This document shows, piece after piece, positions 42,053 through 51,209 of a stretch of DNA of 64,000 bases (the first letter of the stretch is position 1; every line of letters starts with the position of its first letter). The notes beneath the pieces were generated by a model. It was not told the origin of the DNA, did no database searches, and was given only the letters and a program-made list of their open reading frames with translations. Origin of the DNA: Streptomyces sp. TLI_171 (lineage in GTDB: Bacteria > Actinomycetota > Actinomycetes > Streptomycetales > Streptomycetaceae). The stretch is taken from assembly GCF_003610255.1 (NCBI RefSeq), contig NZ_RAPS01000001.1, forward strand, positions 6,723,001 to 6,787,000. The letters run 5' to 3'. Both the position numbers and the translations under genes were made by a program.

Positions 42053-43425
42053 ACGGCAGCGACCGGCGCCACCCTGCGGCCTGCCCGCCGCCCGCCGCAC
42101 CCCACTCGCCGCACACCCCCGTCACCGTGGTCGAACTGGACCTGGACGACCCGGGCGAGGTGCGCTCGCCCGGCGGCCGAGGCCCCGCCGACCCCGACGG
42201 ACGCGTGTCGGCGTTGGTGCGGCTGCACGGACACCCGCTCGGCATGGTGCACGCCACCGGGACGAGCGGCCGGCCCGCTGCGCTCGCCCGGGCGCTGGTC
42301 GCCGCCGCTCATCGCGAACTGCCCGTCCCCGCCCGCTCCAGCGCCGTCCCCGCGGCCGGGTACAGCCGCACCGCCCGCGACCGGGCCGGCGCCGACCGCC
42401 CGACCGTCAGCGTCGTCGTCCCCACCCACCACCGCCCCGAGGCCCTGCGGCGCTGCCTCGACACCCTGCTGCGCTCGCCCTACCCGCACTACGAGGTGCT
42501 GGTCGTCGACAACGCGCCCACCGACGACCGCACCCGCCTCCTGATCGACCTCCACTACCGCGACCGGGTCCGCTACCTGTGCGAACCCGTCACCGGTTCG
42601 GCCCGCGCCCGCAACTGCGGACTCGCCGCCGCCCGCGGCGAGTTGACCGCCTTCGCGGACGACGACGTGCTGGTCGACACCGGCTGGATCGACGCCCTCG
42701 CCGACGCCTTCGCCGACCTCCCGGAGACCGGCTGCGTCACCGGACTGGTGCTGCCCGCCGAACTCGACACCCCCGCCCAACGGGCCCTGGAGCTGTACGG
42801 CGGCTACGCCCGCGGCTACCACGCCCGCACCTGGTCACTGGCGGACGCCGAGGACCCGCTGCTGCGCTTCTCGGTCGGCCGGTGCGGCTCCGGCGCCAAC
42901 ATGGCCTTCCGCACCGAACTGCTGCGCCGCCTCGGCGGGTTCGACCCCGCCACCGGGGCCGGCACCCCCGCCCGCGGCGGCGAGGAACTGCTGGCGTTCT
43001 TCCGGATCCTCGGCGCGGGCGCCGCCATCGCCTACCAGCCCGACGCCATCGTCTGGCACCGCCACCCCCGCACCGACGGCGAACTCGCCGACCAGGTCTA
43101 CAACTTCGGCGTCGGCTTCGGCGCCTACCTGACCGCCGCCGTCACCCACCACCCCGCCACCCTGGCCCCGCTGGTGCGCCGGCTGCCGCGCGGCCTGTGG
43201 CAGTGGCAGCTCGCCCACCGGGCCCGCACCGCCACTGCCCGCACCGCCACCGCCCGGGCCTGCGCCGCAGCGGCGGCCGCCGAACCCGTGCTGCCCGCCC
43301 ACCTCGGCCGGCGCGAACTGTGCGGCCTGCTGTACGGGCCGCTCGGCTACCTGATCAGCGTCCGCCGCCAGCACACCGCCGACCGGCATGCCGTCGCGGT
43401 GGCCGCAGCAGGAGGTGCCCGGTGA
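42049..43425 (+). CDS. GT2 glycosyltransferase A of a tandem pair
   Basis: A 458-residue protein, ATG in an ATGA overlap. It has an N-terminal module (VTVVELDLDDPGEV, DGRVSALVRLHGHPLGMVHA, about residues 24-90), then a GT-A domain (TVSVVVPTHHRPEALRRCLD, VLVVDNAPTDDRT, ARNCGLAAARGELTAFADDDV with the DDD metal site, GGFDPATGAGTPARGGEE) and a C-terminal helical part. It is paralogous along its whole length to the next gene, with which it shares 50 identical bases. The likely job is adding sugars to a lipid-linked glycan on the cytoplasmic face. The sugar is unknown. Confidence 0.85.
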   Translation: MNGSDRRHPAACPPPAAPHSPHTPVTVVELDLDDPGEVRSPGGRGPADPDGRVSALVRLHGHPLGMVHATGTSGRPAALARALVAAAHRELPVPARSSAVPAAGYSRTARDRAGADRPTVSVVVPTHHRPEALRRCLDTLLRSPYPHYEVLVVDNAPTDDRTRLLIDLHYRDRVRYLCEPVTGSARARNCGLAAARGELTAFADDDVLVDTGWIDALADAFADLPETGCVTGLVLPAELDTPAQRALELYGGYARGYHARTWSLADAEDPLLRFSVGRCGSGANMAFRTELLRRLGGFDPATGAGTPARGGEELLAFFRILGAGAAIAYQPDAIVWHRHPRTDGELADQVYNFGVGFGAYLTAAVTHHPATLAPLVRRLPRGLWQWQLAHRARTATARTATARACAAAAAAEPVLPAHLGRRELCGLLYGPLGYLISVRRQHTADRHAVAVAAAGGAR

Positions 43426-44732
43426 TGAACAGCGCGGTGGCGCACGGGAACCGGGCCGAGCGGAGGACCGCAGGCGCGGAGGCGCTGTGGGCCTCGGTGG
43501 CCGAACTCCGGGCCCTCGTCCCGGACGCGCCCGCCGCGGTGGTCGACCTCGACCTCGACCGGCCCGGCGAACTGCGGGCGCCCGGCGGCGGGCCCGTGCG
43601 CCCCGACGGCCGGGTGCTCGCGCTGATCCGCCGTCAGGGGCGCCCGCTCGGCCTGCTGACCGGAACCGCCGACCGCCGCGAACCGCAGCTGCTGGCAAGC
43701 GAATTGGCAGCCGAGGGAGAGCGGATCGGAACGCCCCGGGAGACCTGGGCGGCGCCCGCCGACGGGCCGCTGGTGAGCGTCGTGGTCTGCACCCGGGACC
43801 GGGAGGGGATGCTGCGACAGTGCCTCGACTCCCTGCTGCGGAACGGCTATCCGCACGTCGAGTACCTGATCGTGGACAACGCGCCCACCGGCCGGGCCGT
43901 CGAGGAACTGGTCGACGGGCGCGACCCGGGCCGGGTCCGGTACCTCCGCGAGCCGGTGCCGGGCCTCGCCAGGGCCCGCAACCGCGGACTGGCCGCCGCC
44001 CGAGGCGAGTTGATCGCCTTCACCGACGACGACGCGCTGACCGACACCGGCTGGGCGGCCGCCTTCGCCGCCCGCTTCGCCGCCGACCCGGCGATCGGCT
44101 GCGTCACCGGACTGGTGCTGCCCGCCGAACTCGACACCCCCGCCCAGGTCGCCTTCGAACGCTACTGCGGCTACAGCCGGGGCTTCGCCCCCGCCGCCTG
44201 GCGCCTCGACCGGCCGCCCGTCGACGACCCGCTGTTCCCGTTCACCGTCAGCCGCTGCGGCACCGGCGCCAACATGGCCTTCCGCACCCGACTGCTGCGC
44301 CGGCTGGGCGGGTTCGAGCCCGCGATCGGCGCCGGGAGCCCCGGCCGCGGCGGCGAGGACCTGCTCGCCTTCCTGCGGGTGCTGCGGGCCGGCGCCACCC
44401 TCGCCTACCAGCCCGACGCCCTGGTCTGGCACCGCCACCGCCGCACCGAACGCGAACTCGCCGACCAGATCCACAACTTCGGCACCGGCTTCGGCGCCTA
44501 CCTGACCGCAGCCGCCGTCCGCCACCCCGCCCTGCTGCCCGCCCTCGCCGCCCGGCTCCCGCGCGGCGCCCGGCAGGCGATGCGCCGCGGCGACGACCAG
44601 GCCGCCCGGCACCAGGACCCCGCCCTCGCCGCCCTCGGCCGCCGCGAACTGCTCGGCCTGCTGCACGGCCCGGCCGGCTACCTGCGCGGCGCCCGCGAAC
44701 GCCGCCGCACCGGCGAAGGAGCCGAGCCGTGA
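43422..44732 (+). CDS. GT2 glycosyltransferase B of a tandem pair
   Basis: 436 residues if the GTG overlapping the previous stop is used; GGAGG lies 6 bases before it (the next codon is ATG). Same layout as the preceding paralogue: N-terminal module (AVVDLDLDRPGELRAPGGG, DGRVLALIRRQGRPLGLLT), GT-A domain (VSVVVCTRDREGMLRQCLDS, YLIVDNAPTGRA, ARNRGLAAARGELIAFTDDDA) and GGFEPAIGAGSPGRGGEDL. The N-terminal module resembles no domain I can name and occurs only in this pair here. Coupled by GTGA overlaps on both sides. Confidence 0.85.
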   Translation: MMNSAVAHGNRAERRTAGAEALWASVAELRALVPDAPAAVVDLDLDRPGELRAPGGGPVRPDGRVLALIRRQGRPLGLLTGTADRREPQLLASELAAEGERIGTPRETWAAPADGPLVSVVVCTRDREGMLRQCLDSLLRNGYPHVEYLIVDNAPTGRAVEELVDGRDPGRVRYLREPVPGLARARNRGLAAARGELIAFTDDDALTDTGWAAAFAARFAADPAIGCVTGLVLPAELDTPAQVAFERYCGYSRGFAPAAWRLDRPPVDDPLFPFTVSRCGTGANMAFRTRLLRRLGGFEPAIGAGSPGRGGEDLLAFLRVLRAGATLAYQPDALVWHRHRRTERELADQIHNFGTGFGAYLTAAAVRHPALLPALAARLPRGARQAMRRGDDQAARHQDPALAALGRRELLGLLHGPAGYLRGARERRRTGEGAEP

Positions 44733-46267
44733 CTTCCGAGCAACTCGCCACCGCGCCGCGCACGTTCACCGCCCTGCTGCGGGCCGAACTGGCCAAGGGC
44801 CTGCGCGCGACCCACCACCGGACGGACACACCGCACACCCCGGCCGACGACCCGGCAGCCGTGCGGCCGCCGCTGCCGGTGGCCGCCGGGCCGGTCACGG
44901 GCGCCGCCGTCGCGGACGCGACCGCCGCACCCGCCGCCACCGGCGGGCCGGACACCGACGCCACTCGCCGGCCGGGCAGCGGGGCCACCGCCGCACCCGC
45001 CCGGCGGGCGCACCGCCGGCCCGCGGAGCCGCTGCTGCGCAACGGGCACATGCTGGCCGGCAGCGCCCTGCTCTCGGCCGCCCTGGGCGCGGTGTTCTGG
45101 ATCCTCGCCACCCGCTGGTACAGCCCCGAGACGGTCGGGCGCTGCACGGCGGCGCTGGCCGTTGCCGGACTGCTGTCGGGGCTCGGGCGGTTCAACCTCG
45201 GCGACGTGCTCACCCGGTTCGTGCCCACCGCGGGCCGCCACACCCGCTGGCTGGTGCTGCGCTGCTACGCCGTCAGCGTCGGCGCGAGCGGCCTCGCCGC
45301 CGTCGGCTTCCTGCTGCTGGTGCCCTGGATCTCGCCCGAACTCGCCTTCCTGCGGGACCCGTTGCCCGCCGCCGCGTTCCTGGTCGCGACGGCCGGCTAC
45401 TCCGTCTTCGTGCTGCAGGACGGCGCGCTCACCGGGCTGCGCCGCACCGGCTGGGTGCTCGGCGAGAACGCCCTGTTCAACGTCGTCAAGGCCGTGCTGC
45501 TGGGACTGTGCGCCGCGCTCGCGGTGTCCAGCGGAATCCTGCTCGCCTGGTCGCTGGCCCTGCTGGTCGCCATCGCCGTCACCAGCGCCGTGCTGTTCCG
45601 GCACGCCATCCCCGCCCACCAGCGCGCCGACCGGGCGGGCGCGCCCCGACCGCGCCGGGTCCTCGGCTACGCCACCGCCGACTACTTCGGCAAGACCGCG
45701 GGCGTCGCCTGCGGCACCGCCGTCCCCCTGCTGGTCCTCGGCCGGCTCGGCGCGGACCAGGCTGCCTACTACGGCCTGGCGTTCATCATCGCCGACACCT
45801 TCTACGTGGCCGTCGCCTCGATGGGCGGCTCGCTGCTGGTCGAGGGCGTCCGCGAACCGGCCCGGCTCGCCGAGCACGGCCGCCGGATGCTGCGGCACGC
45901 CACCCTGCTGGTCACCCTGCCCACCCTCGCCGTCACCGCCGCCGCGCCGCTGCTGCTGCTGCCGTTCGGCCCCGGCTACGCCGAACACGGCACCACCGTC
46001 CTGCGGTTGATGGCGCTGTCCGCGCTGCCCAACGTCGTCCTCGGGGTGGCGATCGAGGTGGCCCGGGTCCGTCGCGCGCTGCGCACCCTGCTGCTGCTGG
46101 AGTTCGGCTCCGCCGGACTCGTCCTCGTCCTGGCCGTCGTGCTGCTGCCGCCGCTCGGCCTGACCGGCGTCGGGCTGGCCTGGCTGATCGCCGCCTGCGT
46201 CCTCGCCGTCCCACTGCTCGCCACCCTTCCCCGGTGGCTGCCCGCACCGCACAGGAGGCCGGCATGA
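44729..46267 (+). CDS. polysaccharide flippase-like membrane protein (Wzx/MATE-type)
   Basis: A 512-residue protein, GTG start in a GTGA overlap. After a Pro/Ala/Thr-rich cytoplasmic N-terminus (about 1-105) come about 12 membrane segments, beginning NGHMLAGSALLSAALGAVFWI with RWYSPETVGRCTAALAVAGL after it, the usual opening of Wzx-type oligosaccharide exporters. Later landmarks are VLQDGALTGLRRTGWVLGEN and DYFGKTAGVACGTAVPLLVL. It would move a lipid-linked oligosaccharide across the membrane. It lies between glycosyltransferases, as in Wzx/Wzy loci. Confidence 0.85.
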   Translation: MTSEQLATAPRTFTALLRAELAKGLRATHHRTDTPHTPADDPAAVRPPLPVAAGPVTGAAVADATAAPAATGGPDTDATRRPGSGATAAPARRAHRRPAEPLLRNGHMLAGSALLSAALGAVFWILATRWYSPETVGRCTAALAVAGLLSGLGRFNLGDVLTRFVPTAGRHTRWLVLRCYAVSVGASGLAAVGFLLLVPWISPELAFLRDPLPAAAFLVATAGYSVFVLQDGALTGLRRTGWVLGENALFNVVKAVLLGLCAALAVSSGILLAWSLALLVAIAVTSAVLFRHAIPAHQRADRAGAPRPRRVLGYATADYFGKTAGVACGTAVPLLVLGRLGADQAAYYGLAFIIADTFYVAVASMGGSLLVEGVREPARLAEHGRRMLRHATLLVTLPTLAVTAAAPLLLLPFGPGYAEHGTTVLRLMALSALPNVVLGVAIEVARVRRALRTLLLLEFGSAGLVLVLAVVLLPPLGLTGVGLAWLIAACVLAVPLLATLPRWLPAPHRRPA

Positions 46268-47229
46268 GCACCCCACCCGCCACCGTCACCGTCGTCATCT
46301 GCGCCTACACCCTGGACCGGTGGGACGACATTCGAGCGGCCGTGACCTCCGTCCGGGCCCAGCTGCACCCGGTCGACGAACTGCTGCTGATCGCCGACCA
46401 CAACCCCGAACTCGCTTCGAAAGCAGCCGGGTTGGACGGTGTCTCGGTGCTCGCCAACAGCGGCCCGCGCGGCCTGTCCGGCGCCCGCAACACCGGCGTC
46501 GCCGCCGCCCGCGGCGAGATCGTCTGCTTCCTCGACGACGACGCCACCGCCGCCCCCGACTGGATCCGGCGCCTGCTCGACGGCTACCGCGACCCCGCCG
46601 TGCTCGGCGTCGGCGGCCTGGTCACCCCCCGCTGGGACGGCGGCCGGCCCGGCTGGTTCCCGCCCGAGTTCGACTGGGTGGTGGGCTGCACCCACCGCGG
46701 CGCACCCCGCCGCCCCGCCGCCGTCCGCAACCTGATCGGCGCCAACATGTCCTTCCGCCGCACCGCGCTGCACGAGGCCGGCGGCTTCCGCACCGAACTC
46801 GGCCGGATCGGCACCCGCCCGCTCGGCTGCGAGGAGACCGAGCTCTGCCTGCGCCTGACCCGCCGTCACCCCGGCACCCGGCTGTGCTACGACCCCGCCG
46901 CCGTGGTCCGCCACCACGTCCCCGAAACCCGCGCCGCCTGGGCGTACTTCCGGGCCCGCTGCTGGGCCGAAGGCCGCTCCAAGGCCCGGGTCGCCCGCCT
47001 GGCCGGACCGCGCCGCGGCCTCGCCGAGGAACGCCGCCACCTGCGCCGCACCCTGCCCGCCGCCCTCGGCGACGACCTGCGGCACGCCCGGGTCGCCCGG
47101 GCCGCCGCCCTGTGCGCCGGCACCGCGCTCACCGTCCTCGGCTACGCCGCCGGGACCGCCGCCACCGCGTTCGGCCGCGCCCGCACCGCCGGGCCCGGCC
47201 CGGCCCCGCACCCGGGGAGGCGGCCATGA
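46264..47229 (+). CDS. GT2 glycosyltransferase
   Basis: A 321-residue protein, ATG in an ATGA overlap. GT-A domain: VTVVICAYTLDRWDDIRAAV, LLLIADHNPELAS, GLSGARNTGVAAARGEIVCF, LDDDATAAPDWI metal site, GANMSFRRTALHEAGGFRTE and CEETELCLRL. The C-terminal region has a hydrophobic stretch (AAALCAGTALTVLGYAAGTA) that may hold it to the membrane. It is less like the tandem pair than those are to each other, so it probably adds a different sugar. It is coupled to the deacetylase gene by overlap. Confidence 0.85.
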   Translation: MSTPPATVTVVICAYTLDRWDDIRAAVTSVRAQLHPVDELLLIADHNPELASKAAGLDGVSVLANSGPRGLSGARNTGVAAARGEIVCFLDDDATAAPDWIRRLLDGYRDPAVLGVGGLVTPRWDGGRPGWFPPEFDWVVGCTHRGAPRRPAAVRNLIGANMSFRRTALHEAGGFRTELGRIGTRPLGCEETELCLRLTRRHPGTRLCYDPAAVVRHHVPETRAAWAYFRARCWAEGRSKARVARLAGPRRGLAEERRHLRRTLPAALGDDLRHARVARAAALCAGTALTVLGYAAGTAATAFGRARTAGPGPAPHPGRRP

Positions 47230-48038
47230 GCGCGGTCCCCGTCTTCCTGTACCACTCGATCTCCGACGACCCGCCCCAGTGGCTCGCCCCCTACACCGTC
47301 ACGCCCCGCGCGTTCCGGGTCCAACTCGACCGGATCCAGGACGCCGGACGCCGGATCGTGCCGCTGCGCCGCCTGGTCGCCGCCCTGCACGGCGGACCGG
47401 CGCTGCCGGCCGACGCCGCCGTCCTCACCTTCGACGACGGCTACGCCGACTTCTACTGGACCGTCGCCCCCGAACTCTCCGACCGCGGCCTCGCCGCCAC
47501 CCTCTACCTCACCGTCGGCGCGATCCACCCGCCCGGCGGCCGCGGCTCCGGCAGCCTGCTGCCCGACACCCCCATGCTGAACTGGCGTCAGGTCGCCACC
47601 CTGGACACCCTCGGCGTCGAGATGGGCGGCCACTCGATGACCCACGTCCCGCTCGACACCGTGTACGGCTCCCGCCTCGACGACGAGATCACCGGCTGCA
47701 AACACGGCCTGGAGGACGCCCTCGGCCACTCCGCCACCGCGTACGCCTACCCGCACGGCTACTCCAGCCGCACCGTCCGCGCCAAGGTCCGCGACGCCGG
47801 CTGGACCTCCGCCACCGCCGTCGAGAACAAGTTCAGCTCCGACCACGACGACCCGCTGCGGATCTGCCGCCTGATGGTCATGCACGACACCCCCGGCCAG
47901 GTCTTCGACCAGTGGGCGCTCGGCCGCGGCGCCCGGGTCGGCCCCGTCCCCGAAAGCCTCTACACCCGCGCCTGGCGCACCTACCGCCGGGTCCGCACCG
48001 CCCTCGGCAGCCCCGTCGGCGGACCACCCACGGCCTGA
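47226..48038 (+). CDS. polysaccharide deacetylase (NodB-type, CE4)
   Basis: A 270-residue protein, ATG in an ATGA overlap. The CE4 motifs are intact: FLYHSIS at the start, catalytic TFDDGYADF (Asp70 base, Asp71 metal) and GGHSMTH (His136, His140 metal), with YPHGYSSRTVRAKVRDAGWT as motif 3. No signal peptide, so it appears to act inside the cell on lipid-linked or nucleotide-linked precursors. CE4 enzymes remove N- or O-acetyl groups from amino-sugar polymers, so the glycan probably contains N-acetylated sugars. The next gene begins 13 bases later. Confidence 0.88.
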   Translation: MSAVPVFLYHSISDDPPQWLAPYTVTPRAFRVQLDRIQDAGRRIVPLRRLVAALHGGPALPADAAVLTFDDGYADFYWTVAPELSDRGLAATLYLTVGAIHPPGGRGSGSLLPDTPMLNWRQVATLDTLGVEMGGHSMTHVPLDTVYGSRLDDEITGCKHGLEDALGHSATAYAYPHGYSSRTVRAKVRDAGWTSATAVENKFSSDHDDPLRICRLMVMHDTPGQVFDQWALGRGARVGPVPESLYTRAWRTYRRVRTALGSPVGGPPTA

Positions 48039-48051
48039 GGCGGAACCCACC

Positions 48052-49914
48052 ATGAACGGCGCCCGCACCGCCCCACCCGACGAGACGACCAGCCTGCCGG
48101 GCAGGGGAGCCGAGTCCGCCCGCGGCCGGCCGGCCCGGTGGGCCGCGTACGGCGCGCTGCCGCTCGCCGTCGCCCTGTGGCTGCTCGCGCTGCGCAACGT
48201 CCCGCTCGGGCGGATGGGCGACCTCGGACTGCTCCAGGTGCTGCCCCCCGCCTACTGGGCCGCCCTCGCCGTCCTCACCGCCGGCTTCGTCCTGCTGCTG
48301 CGCCTGCCCCGCCCGCCCGCCGCCCTCGCCGCCGGCTACGTGCTCGCGCTGATCGCCGTCGTGCACGCCACCCCCAGCCTGCTGTACCCGGGCCCGCGCT
48401 ACGCCTGGGCCTGGAAGCACCTGGCCGTCGTCGACGCGATGTTCCGGCACAACGGCACCGTCCCCCACGCCGACGGGCTCGACATCTACAACCAGTGGCC
48501 CGGGTTCTTCCAGCTCAACGTGCTGTTCCTGCGCGCCACCGGCCTGCACTCCGCGCTCGGCTACGCCACCTGGTACGAGCCGCTCGCCAACCTGCTGCTG
48601 CTCGGCCCGCTGCTGCTGATGTTCAGCGCCCTCACCCGCGACCCCCGGCTGATCTGGGGCGGCGCCTACCTCTACTTCGCCACCAGCTGGGTCGGCCAGG
48701 ACTACTTCTCCCCGCAGGCCTTCGCCTACCTGCTGTACCTGCTGGTGCTCGCCCTGGTGATGCGCCGCCTCGCCCCCGCGGCCGGCCTCCGCTCCGATCC
48801 CGGCGCGGCCGCCGGCGCCCGCCCGCTCACCGGCGCCGCCGAGCCCGGGACGCGCCGCGGCTGGCGACCGGGCCCGTTCCTGCTGCTGCTCGCCCTGATC
48901 GGCGGCGTGGTCACCTCCCACCAGCTCACCCCCGTGATGCTGATCAGCACCCTGACCCTGCTGGCGCTTCCCCGCCGCAACCGGCACGTGGTCCTGCCCG
49001 TGCTCGCCGCCACCGTGGCCCTCACCGTCCTGTGGGACGCCACCGTCGCCCGCCGCTACGTCTCCGCCAACCTCGGCGACCTGGCCGGCGCCCTGCTCTC
49101 GCCCGACCGCAACGTGCTGGCCGGCGTCAACGGACTGGGCGCCGCCGCGCCAGGGCAGGTTCTGGTCGTCTGGGTCGACCGGGCCACCACCGTCGCCGTC
49201 CTGCTGCTCGCCGTCGCCGCGCTGCTGAGCCACCGCCGGCTGCGCGCCACCGGCCTGCCGCTGCTGCTCGCCGCCCCGCTCCCGCTGCTGCTCGCCAACC
49301 CCTACGGCGGCGAGATGATCTTCCGGGCGTACCTGTTCGCGTTGCCCGCCGCCGCCTTCCTCGGCGCGACCGTGCTGTTCGGCGGCCACCACCCCTGGCC
49401 CCGCTGGCGTGCCCCCGTGGTCTGCGCGGCCGCCTTCGCGCTGCTCACCGGCCTGCTGTTCGGCAACTACAGCAAGGAGGCGATGAACTGGTTCAGCCCC
49501 CAGGAGATCGCCGCCGTCCGGTACGTCGCCGCCACCGCCCCGCCCGGCTCCCGGATCGTCTCCGTCACCGCCGACCTGCCCGGCGGCGAGCAACGCTACG
49601 ACCAGCTGGAACGCACCGTGCTCGGCCAACTGCCCGCCGACGACCAGCGAAACCTGGTCACCGACCCGCTGCCCGTCGTCCAGCACCTGATGGACGACCC
49701 CGGCGTCACCGGCCCCTCCTACCTGGTCCTCACCCGCGCCCAGGCCGCCGAATGCGAACTCACCGGCCGCCTGCCCGCCGGCACCGTCGACCGGGTCCAC
49801 GCCGCCGTCGCCGGATCGCCCCGCTTCCAGCCCGTCTTCACCACCCCCGACGCCGTCGTCTACCGCTACTTGCCGCCCGTCGCCGCACCCGGCGGCCAGG
49901 GAGGTGCGCCGTGA
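48052..49914 (+). CDS. polytopic membrane protein, candidate glycan polymerase or lipid-linked glycosyltransferase
   Basis: A 620-residue protein with about 11 membrane segments and a C-terminal extracytoplasmic domain (about 480-610). Conserved-looking points: YAWAWKHLAVVDAMFRHNGT and HADGLDIYNQWPGFFQ in the first large loop, RAYLFALPAAAFLGA, and NWFSPQEIAAVRYVAATAPP. The layout of a large loop between early membrane segments resembles GT-C enzymes and Wzy-type polymerases, which use polyprenyl-linked donors. No specific family is clear. As it follows the flippase and deacetylase, polymerisation or final transfer outside the membrane is the best guess. Confidence 0.65.
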   Translation: MNGARTAPPDETTSLPGRGAESARGRPARWAAYGALPLAVALWLLALRNVPLGRMGDLGLLQVLPPAYWAALAVLTAGFVLLLRLPRPPAALAAGYVLALIAVVHATPSLLYPGPRYAWAWKHLAVVDAMFRHNGTVPHADGLDIYNQWPGFFQLNVLFLRATGLHSALGYATWYEPLANLLLLGPLLLMFSALTRDPRLIWGGAYLYFATSWVGQDYFSPQAFAYLLYLLVLALVMRRLAPAAGLRSDPGAAAGARPLTGAAEPGTRRGWRPGPFLLLLALIGGVVTSHQLTPVMLISTLTLLALPRRNRHVVLPVLAATVALTVLWDATVARRYVSANLGDLAGALLSPDRNVLAGVNGLGAAAPGQVLVVWVDRATTVAVLLLAVAALLSHRRLRATGLPLLLAAPLPLLLANPYGGEMIFRAYLFALPAAAFLGATVLFGGHHPWPRWRAPVVCAAAFALLTGLLFGNYSKEAMNWFSPQEIAAVRYVAATAPPGSRIVSVTADLPGGEQRYDQLERTVLGQLPADDQRNLVTDPLPVVQHLMDDPGVTGPSYLVLTRAQAAECELTGRLPAGTVDRVHAAVAGSPRFQPVFTTPDAVVYRYLPPVAAPGGQGGAP

Positions 49915-51173
49915 TGAGCCCGCAGACCCTCGCCCGGGCCGGCCTCACCCCCGCCCGCCTGCTGCTCGCCGCCTCCGGCTGGGCCGCCGTCCTGGTCACC
50001 GCGCTCCAGCCGGGCAACCCTGTGCGGGCCGCCGTCGTCGCCGCGTTCCTGCTGGCCGGGCCGGGCACCGCCGCCGTCCGGCTGGCCCGGGTCATGCCCG
50101 GCCGGCCCACCACCCTGCCCGAACGGATCGGCCACGCCGGACTGGTCGTCGGCACCAGCCTCGCCCTCGCCACCCTCACCGGCGAAGCCCTCCTGCTCAC
50201 CGACTCCTTCACCAGCGTCCGCGCGCTCGTCGTGCTCGCCGCCCTCACCACCGCCGGCGCCCTGGCCCCCGCCCGCCCTTGGCGGCCGACGGCCCGTCAC
50301 CTGGCCCCGCTCGCCGCCGTCCTCGCGCTGCTGCTGCTCGCCGGCTGCTCCGGGCTCGGCAAGGGCGACCCCGCGGCCGGCCGGGACGGCCAGGTGGCCG
50401 AGGCCGCCGGGACCGCACCCGGCGCCGGCGACACCACCGGGCCCGCCGCCCCCGGCCCGTGGCGCAGCGTCCTGCACGAGGACTTCTCCGGCACCCGACT
50501 GGACCACGGCGCCTGGGCCACCTGCTACGACTGGAACGTCAACGGCTGCACCAACGGCGGCAACCACGAACAGGAGTGGTACCTGCCGGGCCAGGCCGCC
50601 GTCCAGGACGGCGGGCTGCACCTGACCGCACAGCGCCGCGCCACCACCGGCAGCGACGGCAAGCACTACCCCTGGACCTCCGGCATGGTCACCACCGGCC
50701 GCGACAGCTGGAACGCTGCCCCCCGGCAGACCTTCACCTACGGGTACTTCGCCGCCGCGGTCCGGTTCCCCTCACCCGCCGAGGGCTTCTTCCCCGCGGT
50801 CTGGCTGATCCCCGCCCAGACCCGCTCCGCCCCGCCGGAGCTCGACATCGCCGAGTTCCCCGGCACCAACAGCTCCGTCGGGATGAACCTGCACTGGCAG
50901 ACCACCGACGGCAACGACGCCCACACCGGCAGCAGTTGGGGCCCGCTGTCGCTGGCCGCCGGCTACCACGTGGTCGCCGCCGACTGGGAACCCGACTCCG
51001 TCACCTGGTACATCGACGGTGTGCAGCGCTACCGGATCACCGACCCGGCGCGCGTCCCGCAGGTCCCGATGGAACTCGTCCTCAACCTGGCGGTCGGCTA
51101 CCCCTCCGCACCGCCCGCCGCCGTCACCGCCGCCCAGTTCGACGTGGACTGGGTGCAGGTCTGGCAGCACTGA
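49911..51173 (+). CDS. membrane-anchored GH16 glycosidase
   Basis: A 420-residue protein, GTG in a GTGA overlap. Residues 1-146 have about five hydrophobic segments, the last ending in LLLLAGCSG (Cys146, lipobox-like). After a Gly/Ala linker comes a GH16 domain (about 183-420): LHEDFSGTRLDHGAWATCYD, GGNHEQEWYLPGQAA, catalytic ELDIAE (Glu310, Asp312, Glu315) and LNLAVGYPSAPP. GH16 enzymes cleave or transfer beta-1,3 and beta-1,3/1,4 glucans and galactans. Tethering outside the membrane in a glycan cluster suggests trimming or chain-length control. The multi-pass anchor is unusual. Confidence 0.85.
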   Translation: MMSPQTLARAGLTPARLLLAASGWAAVLVTALQPGNPVRAAVVAAFLLAGPGTAAVRLARVMPGRPTTLPERIGHAGLVVGTSLALATLTGEALLLTDSFTSVRALVVLAALTTAGALAPARPWRPTARHLAPLAAVLALLLLAGCSGLGKGDPAAGRDGQVAEAAGTAPGAGDTTGPAAPGPWRSVLHEDFSGTRLDHGAWATCYDWNVNGCTNGGNHEQEWYLPGQAAVQDGGLHLTAQRRATTGSDGKHYPWTSGMVTTGRDSWNAAPRQTFTYGYFAAAVRFPSPAEGFFPAVWLIPAQTRSAPPELDIAEFPGTNSSVGMNLHWQTTDGNDAHTGSSWGPLSLAAGYHVVAADWEPDSVTWYIDGVQRYRITDPARVPQVPMELVLNLAVGYPSAPPAAVTAAQFDVDWVQVWQH

Positions 51174-51209
51174 ACTCCCGCACCGGCAATCGGAAGAGGT
51201 GAACCCGCC

